A stretch of 64,000 bases of DNA from Bacteroidales bacterium (GTDB taxonomy: Bacteria > Bacteroidota > Bacteroidia > Bacteroidales > UBA3824). A program made the translations under genes and the position numbers. Shown piece after piece: positions 44,196-52,657 of this stretch. The first letter of the stretch is position 1; each line of letters opens with the position of its first letter. The notes below the pieces were generated by a model. That model had not been told where the DNA came from, searched no databases, and worked only from the letters and a program-made list of their open reading frames with translations. The stretch spans positions 1 through 64,000 of the forward strand of contig JAFXZT010000100.1 in the NCBI GenBank assembly GCA_017541145.1, read 5' to 3'.

Positions 44196-45059
44196 TTATC
44201 TGATAATATCTACAAAACCGGTAACGCCTTTTCTGCCTTGGCTTTTTATTACATAATAATAAGTGCCTGCAAAAAGTTCGTTTCCATTGTCGTCCAAACC
44301 TTGAAAACCGTTGGTGTTGGAATAATCATCGCTGGAAAACACTAATTTGCCTCTTTTGTCGTAAACTCTTACTACACAAGGATTTTCAAATTTCAGATCT
44401 TGGATGTAAAGTACATCGTTGATACCGTCCATATTTCCCGGAGTAATTACATTGTTTACTACATTGATGACAGTTTCATCGGGTTCCGAATCGCTTTTTT
44501 CGTAATATTTTACTTCGATACTTGCTGTATCAGAGCATCCTGCGCTGCTGATTGCTACGGCTTTATAAATATCGTTTTCCAAATAATGCAATTCGCTTGT
44601 AGTTGTTTGTAATTCTTCGTTGTTGCTGTTGAACCATTTAAAAGAAGATTCGATGTCAGTTTTTGCTGTAATTGTGTTGTTTTTATGATTATCTGACAAC
44701 GTGAGTATCGGTGCATCGCTTACAGTTATAGTTTTTGATACAACTTCTGATTCTGTATAATCTTCATCGTATTTTACTTTTACTGAAATTGTATAAGTAC
44801 CGGGTTTGGTGTAATTATGAACAAGTATATTGTTGTTGTTACCGTCAAAAGCATAACTTTGTATATCATCACCGTAATCCACATAGTAGTACAAGACTTT
44901 GGAATTGCAGTCGACCGTAACCGTAACGGGGCGTCCGGTGCATCCTGAAGATTCCGGCTCAAGAGTCAAATCGGGAGCGTTATGAGTTTGGGCATTGCTG
45001 TACAATTGCAAAGAAGTCAGCAATGCTGTTGTTAGGAATAGTTTTGTTAGTGTTTTCAT
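44196..45059 (-). CDS. Secreted PKD-type protein with T9SS type B (gliding-motility C-terminal) domain
   Basis: The ATG at 45059 gives a signal peptide (MKTLTKLFLTTALLTSLQ, cleavage near SNAQ); the longer start adds 12 residues and lies behind the promoter. The 287-aa protein has Ig/PKD-like domains (about 30-115; YVDYGDD, VHNYTKPGTYTISVKV) and a second one (about 118-185), then a CHU_C type B sorting domain (about 200-287; VITPGNMDGINDVLYI, VRVYDKRGKLVFSS, LFAGTYYYVIK). It is the first gene of a four-gene T9SS-type operon. Confidence 0.85.
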   Translation of the reverse strand: MKTLTKLFLTTALLTSLQLYSNAQTHNAPDLTLEPESSGCTGRPVTVTVDCNSKVLYYYVDYGDDIQSYAFDGNNNNILVHNYTKPGTYTISVKVKYDEDYTESEVVSKTITVSDAPILTLSDNHKNNTITAKTDIESSFKWFNSNNEELQTTTSELHYLENDIYKAVAISSAGCSDTASIEVKYYEKSDSEPDETVINVVNNVITPGNMDGINDVLYIQDLKFENPCVVRVYDKRGKLVFSSDDYSNTNGFQGLDDNGNELFAGTYYYVIKSQGRKGVTGFVDIIR

Positions 45060-45104
45060 TTTTCTCGTATTATTGATTTTCAATAGACTAAACAATTAAA
45101 ATGC

Positions 45105-45112
45105 CAAAATTA
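45105..45112 (-). promoter_or_regulatory. -7 promoter box of the T9SS-type operon
   Basis: Minus strand TAATTTTG matches TAnnTTTG, 45 nt before the ATG at 45059; it overlaps the last bases of cheR. Confidence 0.5.
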
Positions 45113-45970
45113 TAAACTATATCTTCTAAAATATATTGCGTCTTTCTTCTGAAAGTTTGATGCAATAGAACCAATAATACCTTCGTGTCGTCCGATGATT
45201 AGACAACCGTCTTTTGTTAAATTGTCATAAAAGAAATTTATAACTTTGTTTTGCAAGTCGTGATTGAAATATATTAGTACATTTCTGCATAAAATCAGGT
45301 CGAAATCCCTGTCGAAGATATTTTCGCAACTTACCAAATCGTGTTTTATGAACAGAGGTTTTTCCACGAGAAATTCTTTCATCTGAACAAAGTCTTTAAA
45401 CCTGTTGATTTCCATGTATTTTTTGATATCCGCATGAGGAAATTTGCCGTGATTGATTTCGTCTGAATTTAGAGCCTTATCAAAATTATCAATATAATCG
45501 CTAAGTTCGTGATATTTGTAACGACCTGATATTGCAACATTCAAAACCGCCTCGTTGATATCCGATGCATAAATCGACGCTTTTTCCAAAAGTCCCAATT
45601 CATTGAGCAGAATCATCAGCGAATATACTTCCTGCCCGGAACTGCATCCGGCATGCCAAATATTAATAGATTTTTTAGCGGCATATTTTTGTTCCAAAGC
45701 CATTCGGATATGAAACCATGTTTCCGGGTCGCGGAATAGTTCGGTTGTGTTTACCGTTATATTTCTAACAACTCTTTCTAAATAGTTGTAATCTTTTGTA
45801 AGGTTGTCAATTAAGTAGTCAATAGTAATTTTATCGTCTTCCAGAATTTTTTCAATTCTCCGATAAAAACTATTGTATGAGTAATCTGAGAAATCATAAG
45901 ATGACACTTTTTTAATAGCATATTGCAGCCTGTTGATTTCTTCTTTTGATATAATGATGTTTGAACTCAT
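45110..45970 (-). CDS. CheR-family protein-glutamate methyltransferase (orphan)
   Basis: This 286-aa soluble protein has the CheR N-terminal helical domain (about 8-70), the TTELFRD motif (75-81), the S-adenosylmethionine site WHAGCSSGQEVYS (105-117) and the FDLILCRNVLIYF block. CheR methylates glutamates on chemoreceptors, but no CheA, CheW, CheB or MA-domain receptor gene is present here. It is divergent from the GAF/PAS sensor gene with a 318-nt gap. That gap contains the sensor promoter and otherwise AT-rich sequence with no recognised feature. Its target may be one of the sensors in the cluster, but this is speculative. Confidence 0.85.
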   Translation of the reverse strand: MSSNIIISKEEINRLQYAIKKVSSYDFSDYSYNSFYRRIEKILEDDKITIDYLIDNLTKDYNYLERVVRNITVNTTELFRDPETWFHIRMALEQKYAAKKSINIWHAGCSSGQEVYSLMILLNELGLLEKASIYASDINEAVLNVAISGRYKYHELSDYIDNFDKALNSDEINHGKFPHADIKKYMEINRFKDFVQMKEFLVEKPLFIKHDLVSCENIFDRDFDLILCRNVLIYFNHDLQNKVINFFYDNLTKDGCLIIGRHEGIIGSIASNFQKKDAIYFRRYSL

Positions 45971-46218
45971 AAAACACTTTATAAATTTAGATGCAAAATA
46001 AGGAAAATTTATTAAATAAACCTAAAAAAAAGCGTAAAATCAAAAAAAAAAATGAGTACAGACCTTCGGCATGTATTTTGATACTGTTTGATACCGGAAA
46101 TTATTCCTAAAATAAAATTTAAGACATAATGTTTTGAAAATCAAGTAATAAAGATTTTTTTTTATTATTTAATTTAAAATTTGTTGATTTTAATGCTGAT
46201 TATTCAAAAAATTATTAA

Positions 46219-46226
46219 TAAATTTG
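46219..46226 (+). promoter_or_regulatory. -7 promoter box of the sensor/SiaABC-like cluster
   Basis: TAAATTTG, a full TAnnTTTG match 62 nt upstream of the first gene (ATG 46289). No -33 at standard spacing. Confidence 0.5.
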
Positions 46227-46288
46227 ACCTTTAGGATTATAAGCACATTTTTTGAACAAATTAGAACTAAAATACAAACGTCGACATA

Positions 46289-48865
46289 ATGGGAAAGATT
46301 CATCAAATATTTGATAAATTGAACTTTAGGAGCAAATTGATCTTATTGTTCTCAATTGTATCGGCATATATTGTGTTCTTTTGTATTTATGTTTTTATGT
46401 CGGTTGGCAAGGTTAGAAACGAGGTTGAGTCGTTTACTTCGTATCAAGCCGGCGGCATTTATCCTCTGTATGCTCTTACCGAAGAAATATACAGTCTTGT
46501 TGTACAAAACCACGCTATTGTTGAAAACGAAACTGATGTTGTTGTTATACAGCGTCACCACAACAAATTCAATCAATTCTATGAAGTAAGATTGAAAGAA
46601 TACGAAAATTCTCTTCAGATGGCAGACGAACTCAAGCTTTTGGACAAATTCAAGAGCGAGTTTGTTATATATCAAAATGTTAACAAAGATATTATCCGCC
46701 TTATGATCAACGGTAGGGTAGATGCGGCAAGAGAATTGCTCAGCGTAAAAGAAATAAGTGCATTCGACCAAATGCGTAAGACTTTGGATCAGATGTATGT
46801 TACTCACCGCAAAGATTTAGTAAAAGGCGAACAGCGTATTCGTGAAAGAATTTCAGCAATAAGAATTTGGGGTGGTATTTTGTCTGTACCATTGTTGTTA
46901 GGAATATTTTTCCTCGCGTTGTACATCATCAGATACCTTAGAACCAATTATGTTACACTTAATAATTTTATCAAACCGCTTAGTCAGGGTATTATTCCGG
47001 ATTACAGATTACAAGAAGACAATTCAGAATTTGGTACACTCAACAGTCGTGTAAATCATACAGCAGAGCTATTCAAGCGGTTGACAGAATTTTCCAACGA
47101 AATTGCCAAAGGAGTTTATACCGCAGATGCCGGTCTTGAAGCTCCGGAAGGTTCTATGGCAAAGAGTCTTATCGATTTGCGTGACAGATTGTCGGCAACA
47201 GAAACCGAGCAGACTCAGCGCAGATTGGAAGACGAGCAGCGTAACTGGACAACTCAAGGTCTTGCCAAATTCGGTGATATTATGCGTCACTCCAACGATA
47301 ATATTCACAAACTTTCTGACGACGTTGTAAAAAATTTGGTACATTATATAAATGCAAGTCAAGGCGGACTTTTTGTACAAGACGAAACCGATCCCGAACA
47401 CATCTTTTTGGATATGGTATCGGCATTTGCATACGATCGAAAGAAATTTTTGACAAGAAAAATCGCTCTTGGTGACGGTCTTATCGGTGTATGTGCTCTC
47501 GAAAAGAACACTATATATATTACAGACGTTCCTGACGATTACATGGAAATAGAATCCGGACTTGGAGACAGCAAGCCGAAGAGTTTGCTTATTGTACCGT
47601 TGAAATCAGAAGACAAAATATTGGGAGTAATCGAGTTGGCATCTTTCAACTTGTTGAAACCATACGAGATACTCTTTGTAGAACAGCTTTGCGATTCAAT
47701 AGCGTCAACATTGGCGTCTTTGAGAATCAACACCAGAACAGCAGAATTGTTGCAGGAGTCACAGAAAAAATCTGATGAACTTGCGGTTCGAGAAATAGAG
47801 CTTCGTAAGACCATGGACGAAATGACAGTTGCCCGCGATGAAGCTCAGCGTCGTGAGGCAGAAATGGCTGGTATTCTTCAGGCCGTTGACGATACATTGT
47901 TGAAAGCAGAGTTGGATCCGGAAGGCAAATTTGAGTCAGCTAACCAGAAGTTCCTTTCGGCATTGGGTTATCGCAAAGATGAATTGATTGGCAGAAATAT
48001 CCGTACAATTTTGTCTGACGAGTATGTTAAGAGTTTTGATATTATCTGGCAAAATATTTGTCAAGGACAATCATATCAAAGTACAATCAATCAGAAAAAC
48101 AAGCATGGTGAAATTGTTTGGCTTTTAACACAGTATACATCAATATTTGACCCAAAAGGCGATGTGGTACGTATTCTGTTTATAGCGAACGATATTACAG
48201 AACAGAAAGTTACAGAAGAGAAAAACAAACGCCTTCTTGCAGAATCCACCGAGCGTGCCGAAATGCTTATGGCAACTCAGGAAAGTATGGCTAAAAACAG
48301 AATCGAGATGGTGTCAGTCATGACCGCTATCGACGAAACACTTATGAAAGCCGAATATTCTGTAGAAGGTAATTTGTTGTCAGCCAACCAGAAACACATC
48401 AAAACCATGGGTTATGACTTTGAAAAAACAAAAGGTACCAACATCCTTACCTTCATTCCGGATGAAGAAATTGTTGAATTCAAGTCATTATGGCAAAGTG
48501 TTTGTGAAGGTAATTTACACCAGATGACAGTAAAACGTAAGAGTAAACTTACTGGAAACGATATTTGGCTTATCAACCAGTATACACCTGTAAGGGATAC
48601 TAATGGCAAAGTGTTCAAAGTGCTTTATACTGCGTTTGATATCACCTCTCACAAAGAGATTGAGGAACAAGCAATGAAGCAAGTGGAAACCCTTAGAAAA
48701 CAGAACCACGAACTTGCTGAACAGTTGGAAACAATCAAAACAAGAGAGACTTCGTTGAAGAATCAATTGGGTGAAATAGAGAAAGTAAACAGCCTTGTTG
48801 ACAGCGGACAACAAACCTCGCTCGATGATAAATATCGCAGTTGGCTGAAGAGTTTTGACAATTAG
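46289..48865 (+). CDS. Membrane sensor protein with GAF and two PAS domains, no output domain
   Basis: This 858-aa protein has two membrane helices (about 16-38 and 192-215) bracketing a periplasmic four-helix sensor, then a HAMP-like segment, a GAF domain (about 345-480), a coiled coil, two PAS domains (about 525-640 and 675-785, each ending in a DIT motif) and a C-terminal coiled coil. No kinase, cyclase, phosphodiesterase or methyl-accepting signature is present. The GAF region is similar to that of the next gene (shared FAYDRKK/YAYNRKK, PDDY-x-x-I-x-SG-x-LGD-x-KP). It lies 74 nt upstream of the phosphatase gene and may feed signals to it through a coiled-coil contact. Confidence 0.8.
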   Translation: MGKIHQIFDKLNFRSKLILLFSIVSAYIVFFCIYVFMSVGKVRNEVESFTSYQAGGIYPLYALTEEIYSLVVQNHAIVENETDVVVIQRHHNKFNQFYEVRLKEYENSLQMADELKLLDKFKSEFVIYQNVNKDIIRLMINGRVDAARELLSVKEISAFDQMRKTLDQMYVTHRKDLVKGEQRIRERISAIRIWGGILSVPLLLGIFFLALYIIRYLRTNYVTLNNFIKPLSQGIIPDYRLQEDNSEFGTLNSRVNHTAELFKRLTEFSNEIAKGVYTADAGLEAPEGSMAKSLIDLRDRLSATETEQTQRRLEDEQRNWTTQGLAKFGDIMRHSNDNIHKLSDDVVKNLVHYINASQGGLFVQDETDPEHIFLDMVSAFAYDRKKFLTRKIALGDGLIGVCALEKNTIYITDVPDDYMEIESGLGDSKPKSLLIVPLKSEDKILGVIELASFNLLKPYEILFVEQLCDSIASTLASLRINTRTAELLQESQKKSDELAVREIELRKTMDEMTVARDEAQRREAEMAGILQAVDDTLLKAELDPEGKFESANQKFLSALGYRKDELIGRNIRTILSDEYVKSFDIIWQNICQGQSYQSTINQKNKHGEIVWLLTQYTSIFDPKGDVVRILFIANDITEQKVTEEKNKRLLAESTERAEMLMATQESMAKNRIEMVSVMTAIDETLMKAEYSVEGNLLSANQKHIKTMGYDFEKTKGTNILTFIPDEEIVEFKSLWQSVCEGNLHQMTVKRKSKLTGNDIWLINQYTPVRDTNGKVFKVLYTAFDITSHKEIEEQAMKQVETLRKQNHELAEQLETIKTRETSLKNQLGEIEKVNSLVDSGQQTSLDDKYRSWLKSFDN

Positions 48866-48939
48866 TCTAAAAAAATGAGGTAAAATTTTTATTTGTAAAA
48901 AAAAAATCCGTAATTTAGCAACAATATTTGAAAAGCATA

Positions 48940-51576
48940 ATGGCACAACAGGATACTAACATATCAACTCAAGAGGCTAATACATCAGGCAGTTCTAATA
49001 TGGTGTTGACATATACCATTGTAGGATTCCTGATAGGATTGCTGTTTCCATTGGCTTCTATTTTTGTGTACATCTTTGATAAGTCGTTAACATTCAACCT
49101 AAACAGTATAGAACACATGCATAAGTCGTCGTTGGCTTATGTGTTGGATATGGCTCCTTTTGTTATTGCTTTGATATTCTTCTATTTTGCTCGAAGAAAT
49201 CGTCAGCAAAACAAAAAGTTGGAAATTATGCTTGCAGAAAAAAATGAGATTTTCCGCAAGAACTCTATGATTGCAAAACGAATTGGTGAAGGTGATTTGT
49301 TTTTTGACACTTCAGATATTGATGAAGACGACCTTTTGGGACGCTCGTTGTTGATAATGAAAAACAACCTTGTGGCAACATCCAAACGTGAAAACGAACA
49401 AAGTTGGATTGCAAAAGGTAAGGAAATCATTGGTGATATTCTTCGTCAGCGAAATAATATCAACGAGTTGGCTTACGAAACAATTATCAATTTGATAGAA
49501 TATATAGGTGCTGTACAAGGTGCATTTTATTTATATGACGATGACAAACAAGTTTTGATTAATATTGCAACTTATGCTTACAATCGTAAGAAGTATATTA
49601 CACAAGAATTCAAAATCGGTATCGGACTTGTAGGTCAGACAGCTTTTGAGCGCGATATTATATATCGAAAAGAAATTCCGGATGATTATGTAACAATAAG
49701 TTCCGGTATTTTGGGCGATCAAAAGCCGCGTACATTATTGCTTTCACCGCTTATTAACGACGAAAAGTTGCAAGGCGTAATAGAATTTGCGTCTTTGGAA
49801 GAAGATATGCCGGACAAATTGTTGCAACTTATCAAAGAAGTAAGTGCGATTATTGCGCAGACAATCTTCAACTTGAAAGTTAATACAACCACCGAAAAAC
49901 TTTTGCAGGAAGCGCAGACAATGACCCGTCAGCTTCAGAAAAACGAGGAAGAACTTCGTAAGAATGCAGAAGACATGAAAAAAGCGCAGATGGAACTTCA
50001 AGAGACCAACAAGAAATTGGAGGCTCAGATTCGTGAGGTGGAACGTGGTCAAAAACGTCAGTATGCATTGCTTGAAAATGCGTCTGAGGTCATCTCAATT
50101 TACGACGAAAGTGCGATTGTAACATACGAAAGCCCGTCTTCAAAGAGCATTTTGGGTTACGATCCTGATTATATTGTTGGCAAAACAGCATACGAAAAGT
50201 TTGATGACAACTCAAGAGAAAAATTCCATGATGTTTTCAAACAGCTGATTGCTCAGCCGGAAAAACCTGTAACATTTGAATATCAGTTCAAAAAATCGAA
50301 TGATGAGATTTTGTGGCTTGAAGCAACCGGACGAAACCTTTTGAGTAATGCTGCTATCCAAGGTATTATTTTCAATACACGAGATATTACCGTAAGAAAA
50401 ATTGCAGAAAAAGCGCAGCGTATGCAAGGTGAAATGCAGGCACTTTCCGAAAACTCTTTGGATGCAATTTTGCGACTTTCACCTGAAGGCAAATTTTTCT
50501 ATGTCAATCCTGTTGCAGAACAGTTTACGCGTGTTAAAAAGGACGATTTGTTGCAACACCAAATAGATGAAGTAGAACTTGATGAAAAAATTGCAACATT
50601 TTTCAAGGAGTCGTTGGAACAAGTCGTTCATAATCAGCGTATGTTTGATACAGAAGCTACTTTCCCTCGAGATGGTAAAGAAGATATTATTATCCAATTT
50701 AATGCCATTCCGGAGTACAACAAGGAAAAAGAGCTTGAAACCATTTTGTTTGTGGCTCACGATATTACCGAGCGCAAACGTATTGAAATGGAAATTGAAG
50801 AAAAGAACAAGAGTATTACCGAGTCAATCAACTATGCTCAAAGAATTCAGTCTGCGATTATTCCGAGTCTGGATGCAATAGAGGCTCGTTTGCCGAAGTT
50901 CTTTATGTTCTATCGTCCGCGTGATGTTGTAAGCGGTGATTTTCCGTGGTTCTTTGAAAAAGACGCCAACATCTATATTGCGGCAGTTGACTGTACCGGA
51001 CACGGTGTGCCGGGTGCGTTGATTTCATTTATCGGATATTTTAATCTTAACAGAATAGCAGAATATTCAGACAAACTTAATGCTGGTCAGATACTTGATG
51101 ACTTGCATCTTGGAGTTAGAAAGACTTTGAAACAAGATCGTGATGATACAGAAGCACGAGATGGCATGGATATTGCTTTATGTAAGATTAATTTTGATAC
51201 AAAAACTTTACACTTCTCAGGAGCTCACAGACCGCTTTATTATCTGAATAATCAGAAGGAGTTGGTAAAATATCGCGGAACTCCACAGGCTATCGGTGGT
51301 AAACCGACAAGAAAGGGTAAAGAAAAAGAGTTTGAAGATCACGAAATTCAATTTAATGCAGGAGAAAAAGTATTTTTCTTCTCCGATGGTTTGCCGGATC
51401 AGATAGGCGGCGATGCAGGACGAAAATATCGTCCGGGACGTATCGAAGAGTTGATAACAGCAAATCCGGATTATTCAATGGCTCAATACAAAGAGTTGTT
51501 TGAGAAAGATTTTATTGAATGGAAGGGCGCAAACAAACAAGTAGACGATATATTATTAATCGGCATAGAGTTTTAA
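48940..51576 (+). CDS. SpoIIE/PP2C-type serine phosphatase with GAF and PAS domains (SiaA/RsbU-like)
   Basis: The ATG at 48940 is used; a TTG 12 nt upstream is less likely. The 878-aa protein has two membrane helices (about 22-46 and 68-86), a GAF domain (about 150-300), a coiled coil, two PAS domains (about 370-480 and 490-610) and a C-terminal SpoIIE phosphatase (about 635-878). Metal ligands are Asp667 in RDVVSGDF and Asp684 in AVDCTGHGVPG, with later motifs ARDGMDIA, FFSDGLPDQ and VDDILLIGIEF. It should dephosphorylate the SiaC-like protein encoded 624 nt downstream, as SiaA does in Pseudomonas. The N-terminal sensor differs from SiaA. Confidence 0.88.
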   Translation: MAQQDTNISTQEANTSGSSNMVLTYTIVGFLIGLLFPLASIFVYIFDKSLTFNLNSIEHMHKSSLAYVLDMAPFVIALIFFYFARRNRQQNKKLEIMLAEKNEIFRKNSMIAKRIGEGDLFFDTSDIDEDDLLGRSLLIMKNNLVATSKRENEQSWIAKGKEIIGDILRQRNNINELAYETIINLIEYIGAVQGAFYLYDDDKQVLINIATYAYNRKKYITQEFKIGIGLVGQTAFERDIIYRKEIPDDYVTISSGILGDQKPRTLLLSPLINDEKLQGVIEFASLEEDMPDKLLQLIKEVSAIIAQTIFNLKVNTTTEKLLQEAQTMTRQLQKNEEELRKNAEDMKKAQMELQETNKKLEAQIREVERGQKRQYALLENASEVISIYDESAIVTYESPSSKSILGYDPDYIVGKTAYEKFDDNSREKFHDVFKQLIAQPEKPVTFEYQFKKSNDEILWLEATGRNLLSNAAIQGIIFNTRDITVRKIAEKAQRMQGEMQALSENSLDAILRLSPEGKFFYVNPVAEQFTRVKKDDLLQHQIDEVELDEKIATFFKESLEQVVHNQRMFDTEATFPRDGKEDIIIQFNAIPEYNKEKELETILFVAHDITERKRIEMEIEEKNKSITESINYAQRIQSAIIPSLDAIEARLPKFFMFYRPRDVVSGDFPWFFEKDANIYIAAVDCTGHGVPGALISFIGYFNLNRIAEYSDKLNAGQILDDLHLGVRKTLKQDRDDTEARDGMDIALCKINFDTKTLHFSGAHRPLYYLNNQKELVKYRGTPQAIGGKPTRKGKEKEFEDHEIQFNAGEKVFFFSDGLPDQIGGDAGRKYRPGRIEELITANPDYSMAQYKELFEKDFIEWKGANKQVDDILLIGIEF

Positions 51577-51608
51577 TAGTCTCATAATATTTTACAAAAA
51601 ATCATATT

Positions 51609-52187
51609 ATGGCAAGTATAAAGGATCATAAAGAGTCGCTAGATTTTGTTTATGACTTCTACGTAAAGATGAAGCGAAACAAGATAAATTTGGCGTACGA
51701 GGGCGAGATAACGCATCAGATCACAAAAGCGTTCACCTCACTCACCGAAACCAATATGGCGCGGGAGGAGGATGCAAGTTCTGTGCAGAAGAAGGTGTTC
51801 CATGTTATGGTGGAGTGTCTTCAGAACATCAGTAAGCACTCGGAAAGCGCGCCAAACGGGTCAGCCAAAGACGGACGTGGAATTTTCATGGTCTCCAAGG
51901 GTGATACCGAATATAATGTTACAACCGGTAATATTATAAAAAATGAAAATGTTGAAAAACTCCGTGGTATATTGGAGAATATCAACAAATTAGATAAAGA
52001 TGGGTTGAATAAACTTTATAAGCAGCAAATGCGTGACGGTCATATTTCAGATCGTGGCGGTGCTGGTTTGGGTTTTATTGATATTGCGAGAAAAACTGGA
52101 GAGAAACTTCTTTACAGTTTTCTCAAAATAGACAGTACCAATTCATTTTTTGTATTAACATCAACTATTTCCAGAATTAAAGAATAA
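51609..52187 (+). CDS. SiaB-family protein kinase
   Basis: This 192-aa soluble protein matches the SiaB (DUF6272) family, which has a GHKL-like fold: an N-box VMVECLQNISKHSE (Glu69, Asn73, His77) and a glycine-rich ATP-lid motif DRGGAGLGFIDIARKTG (Gly150-Gly155). In Pseudomonas aeruginosa SiaB phosphorylates SiaC on a threonine and SiaA reverses it. It starts 32 nt after the phosphatase gene and 12 nt before the SiaC-like gene. Confidence 0.88.
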   Translation: MASIKDHKESLDFVYDFYVKMKRNKINLAYEGEITHQITKAFTSLTETNMAREEDASSVQKKVFHVMVECLQNISKHSESAPNGSAKDGRGIFMVSKGDTEYNVTTGNIIKNENVEKLRGILENINKLDKDGLNKLYKQQMRDGHISDRGGAGLGFIDIARKTGEKLLYSFLKIDSTNSFFVLTSTISRIKE

Positions 52188-52199
52188 AAATTTATTATT

Positions 52200-52583
52200 A
52201 TGTCAGTTATAAAAATTCAAGGTTCAGACGATACCCCAACAGTTGTCCTCGATAAGGAAAACAACATATTTGAAATTTCAGGCAGATCTTTGCCGGAAGA
52301 TGTAGTTGCATTCTATAATCCTATTTTGGATTGGCTTTCAGAATATGCAAAAGATCCTTTGGACAAAACAGTTTTTAACTTCAAATTGGAGTATTTTAAT
52401 ACAGCTTCTTCAAAATTGTTGCTTGATGTACTTTTGAAACTCGAAGACATCAACAGTGCAGGTCATGATGTGCTCGTAAAATGGCATTATCCTGATGATG
52501 ATGAAGATATGGAAGAAGCCGGTGAGGAATATTCTGATATTGTAGATGTTCCTTTTGAACAAGTTCCTTATACTATTGATTAA
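52200..52583 (+). CDS. SiaC-family regulatory phosphoprotein (DUF1987)
   Basis: This 127-aa protein matches SiaC: a STAS-like fold with the conserved motif FKLEYFNTASSK. The phospho-acceptor is probably Thr68, the same number as Thr68 reported for Pseudomonas SiaC. The acidic C-terminal part (DDDEDMEEAGEEYSD) is usual. In Pseudomonas, SiaC activates the diguanylate cyclase SiaD when unphosphorylated; no such cyclase is present here, and the next gene is an ABC transporter fusion. It is in an operon with the SiaB-like kinase. Confidence 0.9.
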   Translation: MSVIKIQGSDDTPTVVLDKENNIFEISGRSLPEDVVAFYNPILDWLSEYAKDPLDKTVFNFKLEYFNTASSKLLLDVLLKLEDINSAGHDVLVKWHYPDDDEDMEEAGEEYSDIVDVPFEQVPYTID

Positions 52584-52657
52584 TTTTTGTAGTATAATAT
52601 TAAAATTAAAACTCAACTAACTTAAAATCAGTATAGTTTTATTAGAATCGTAGCATT

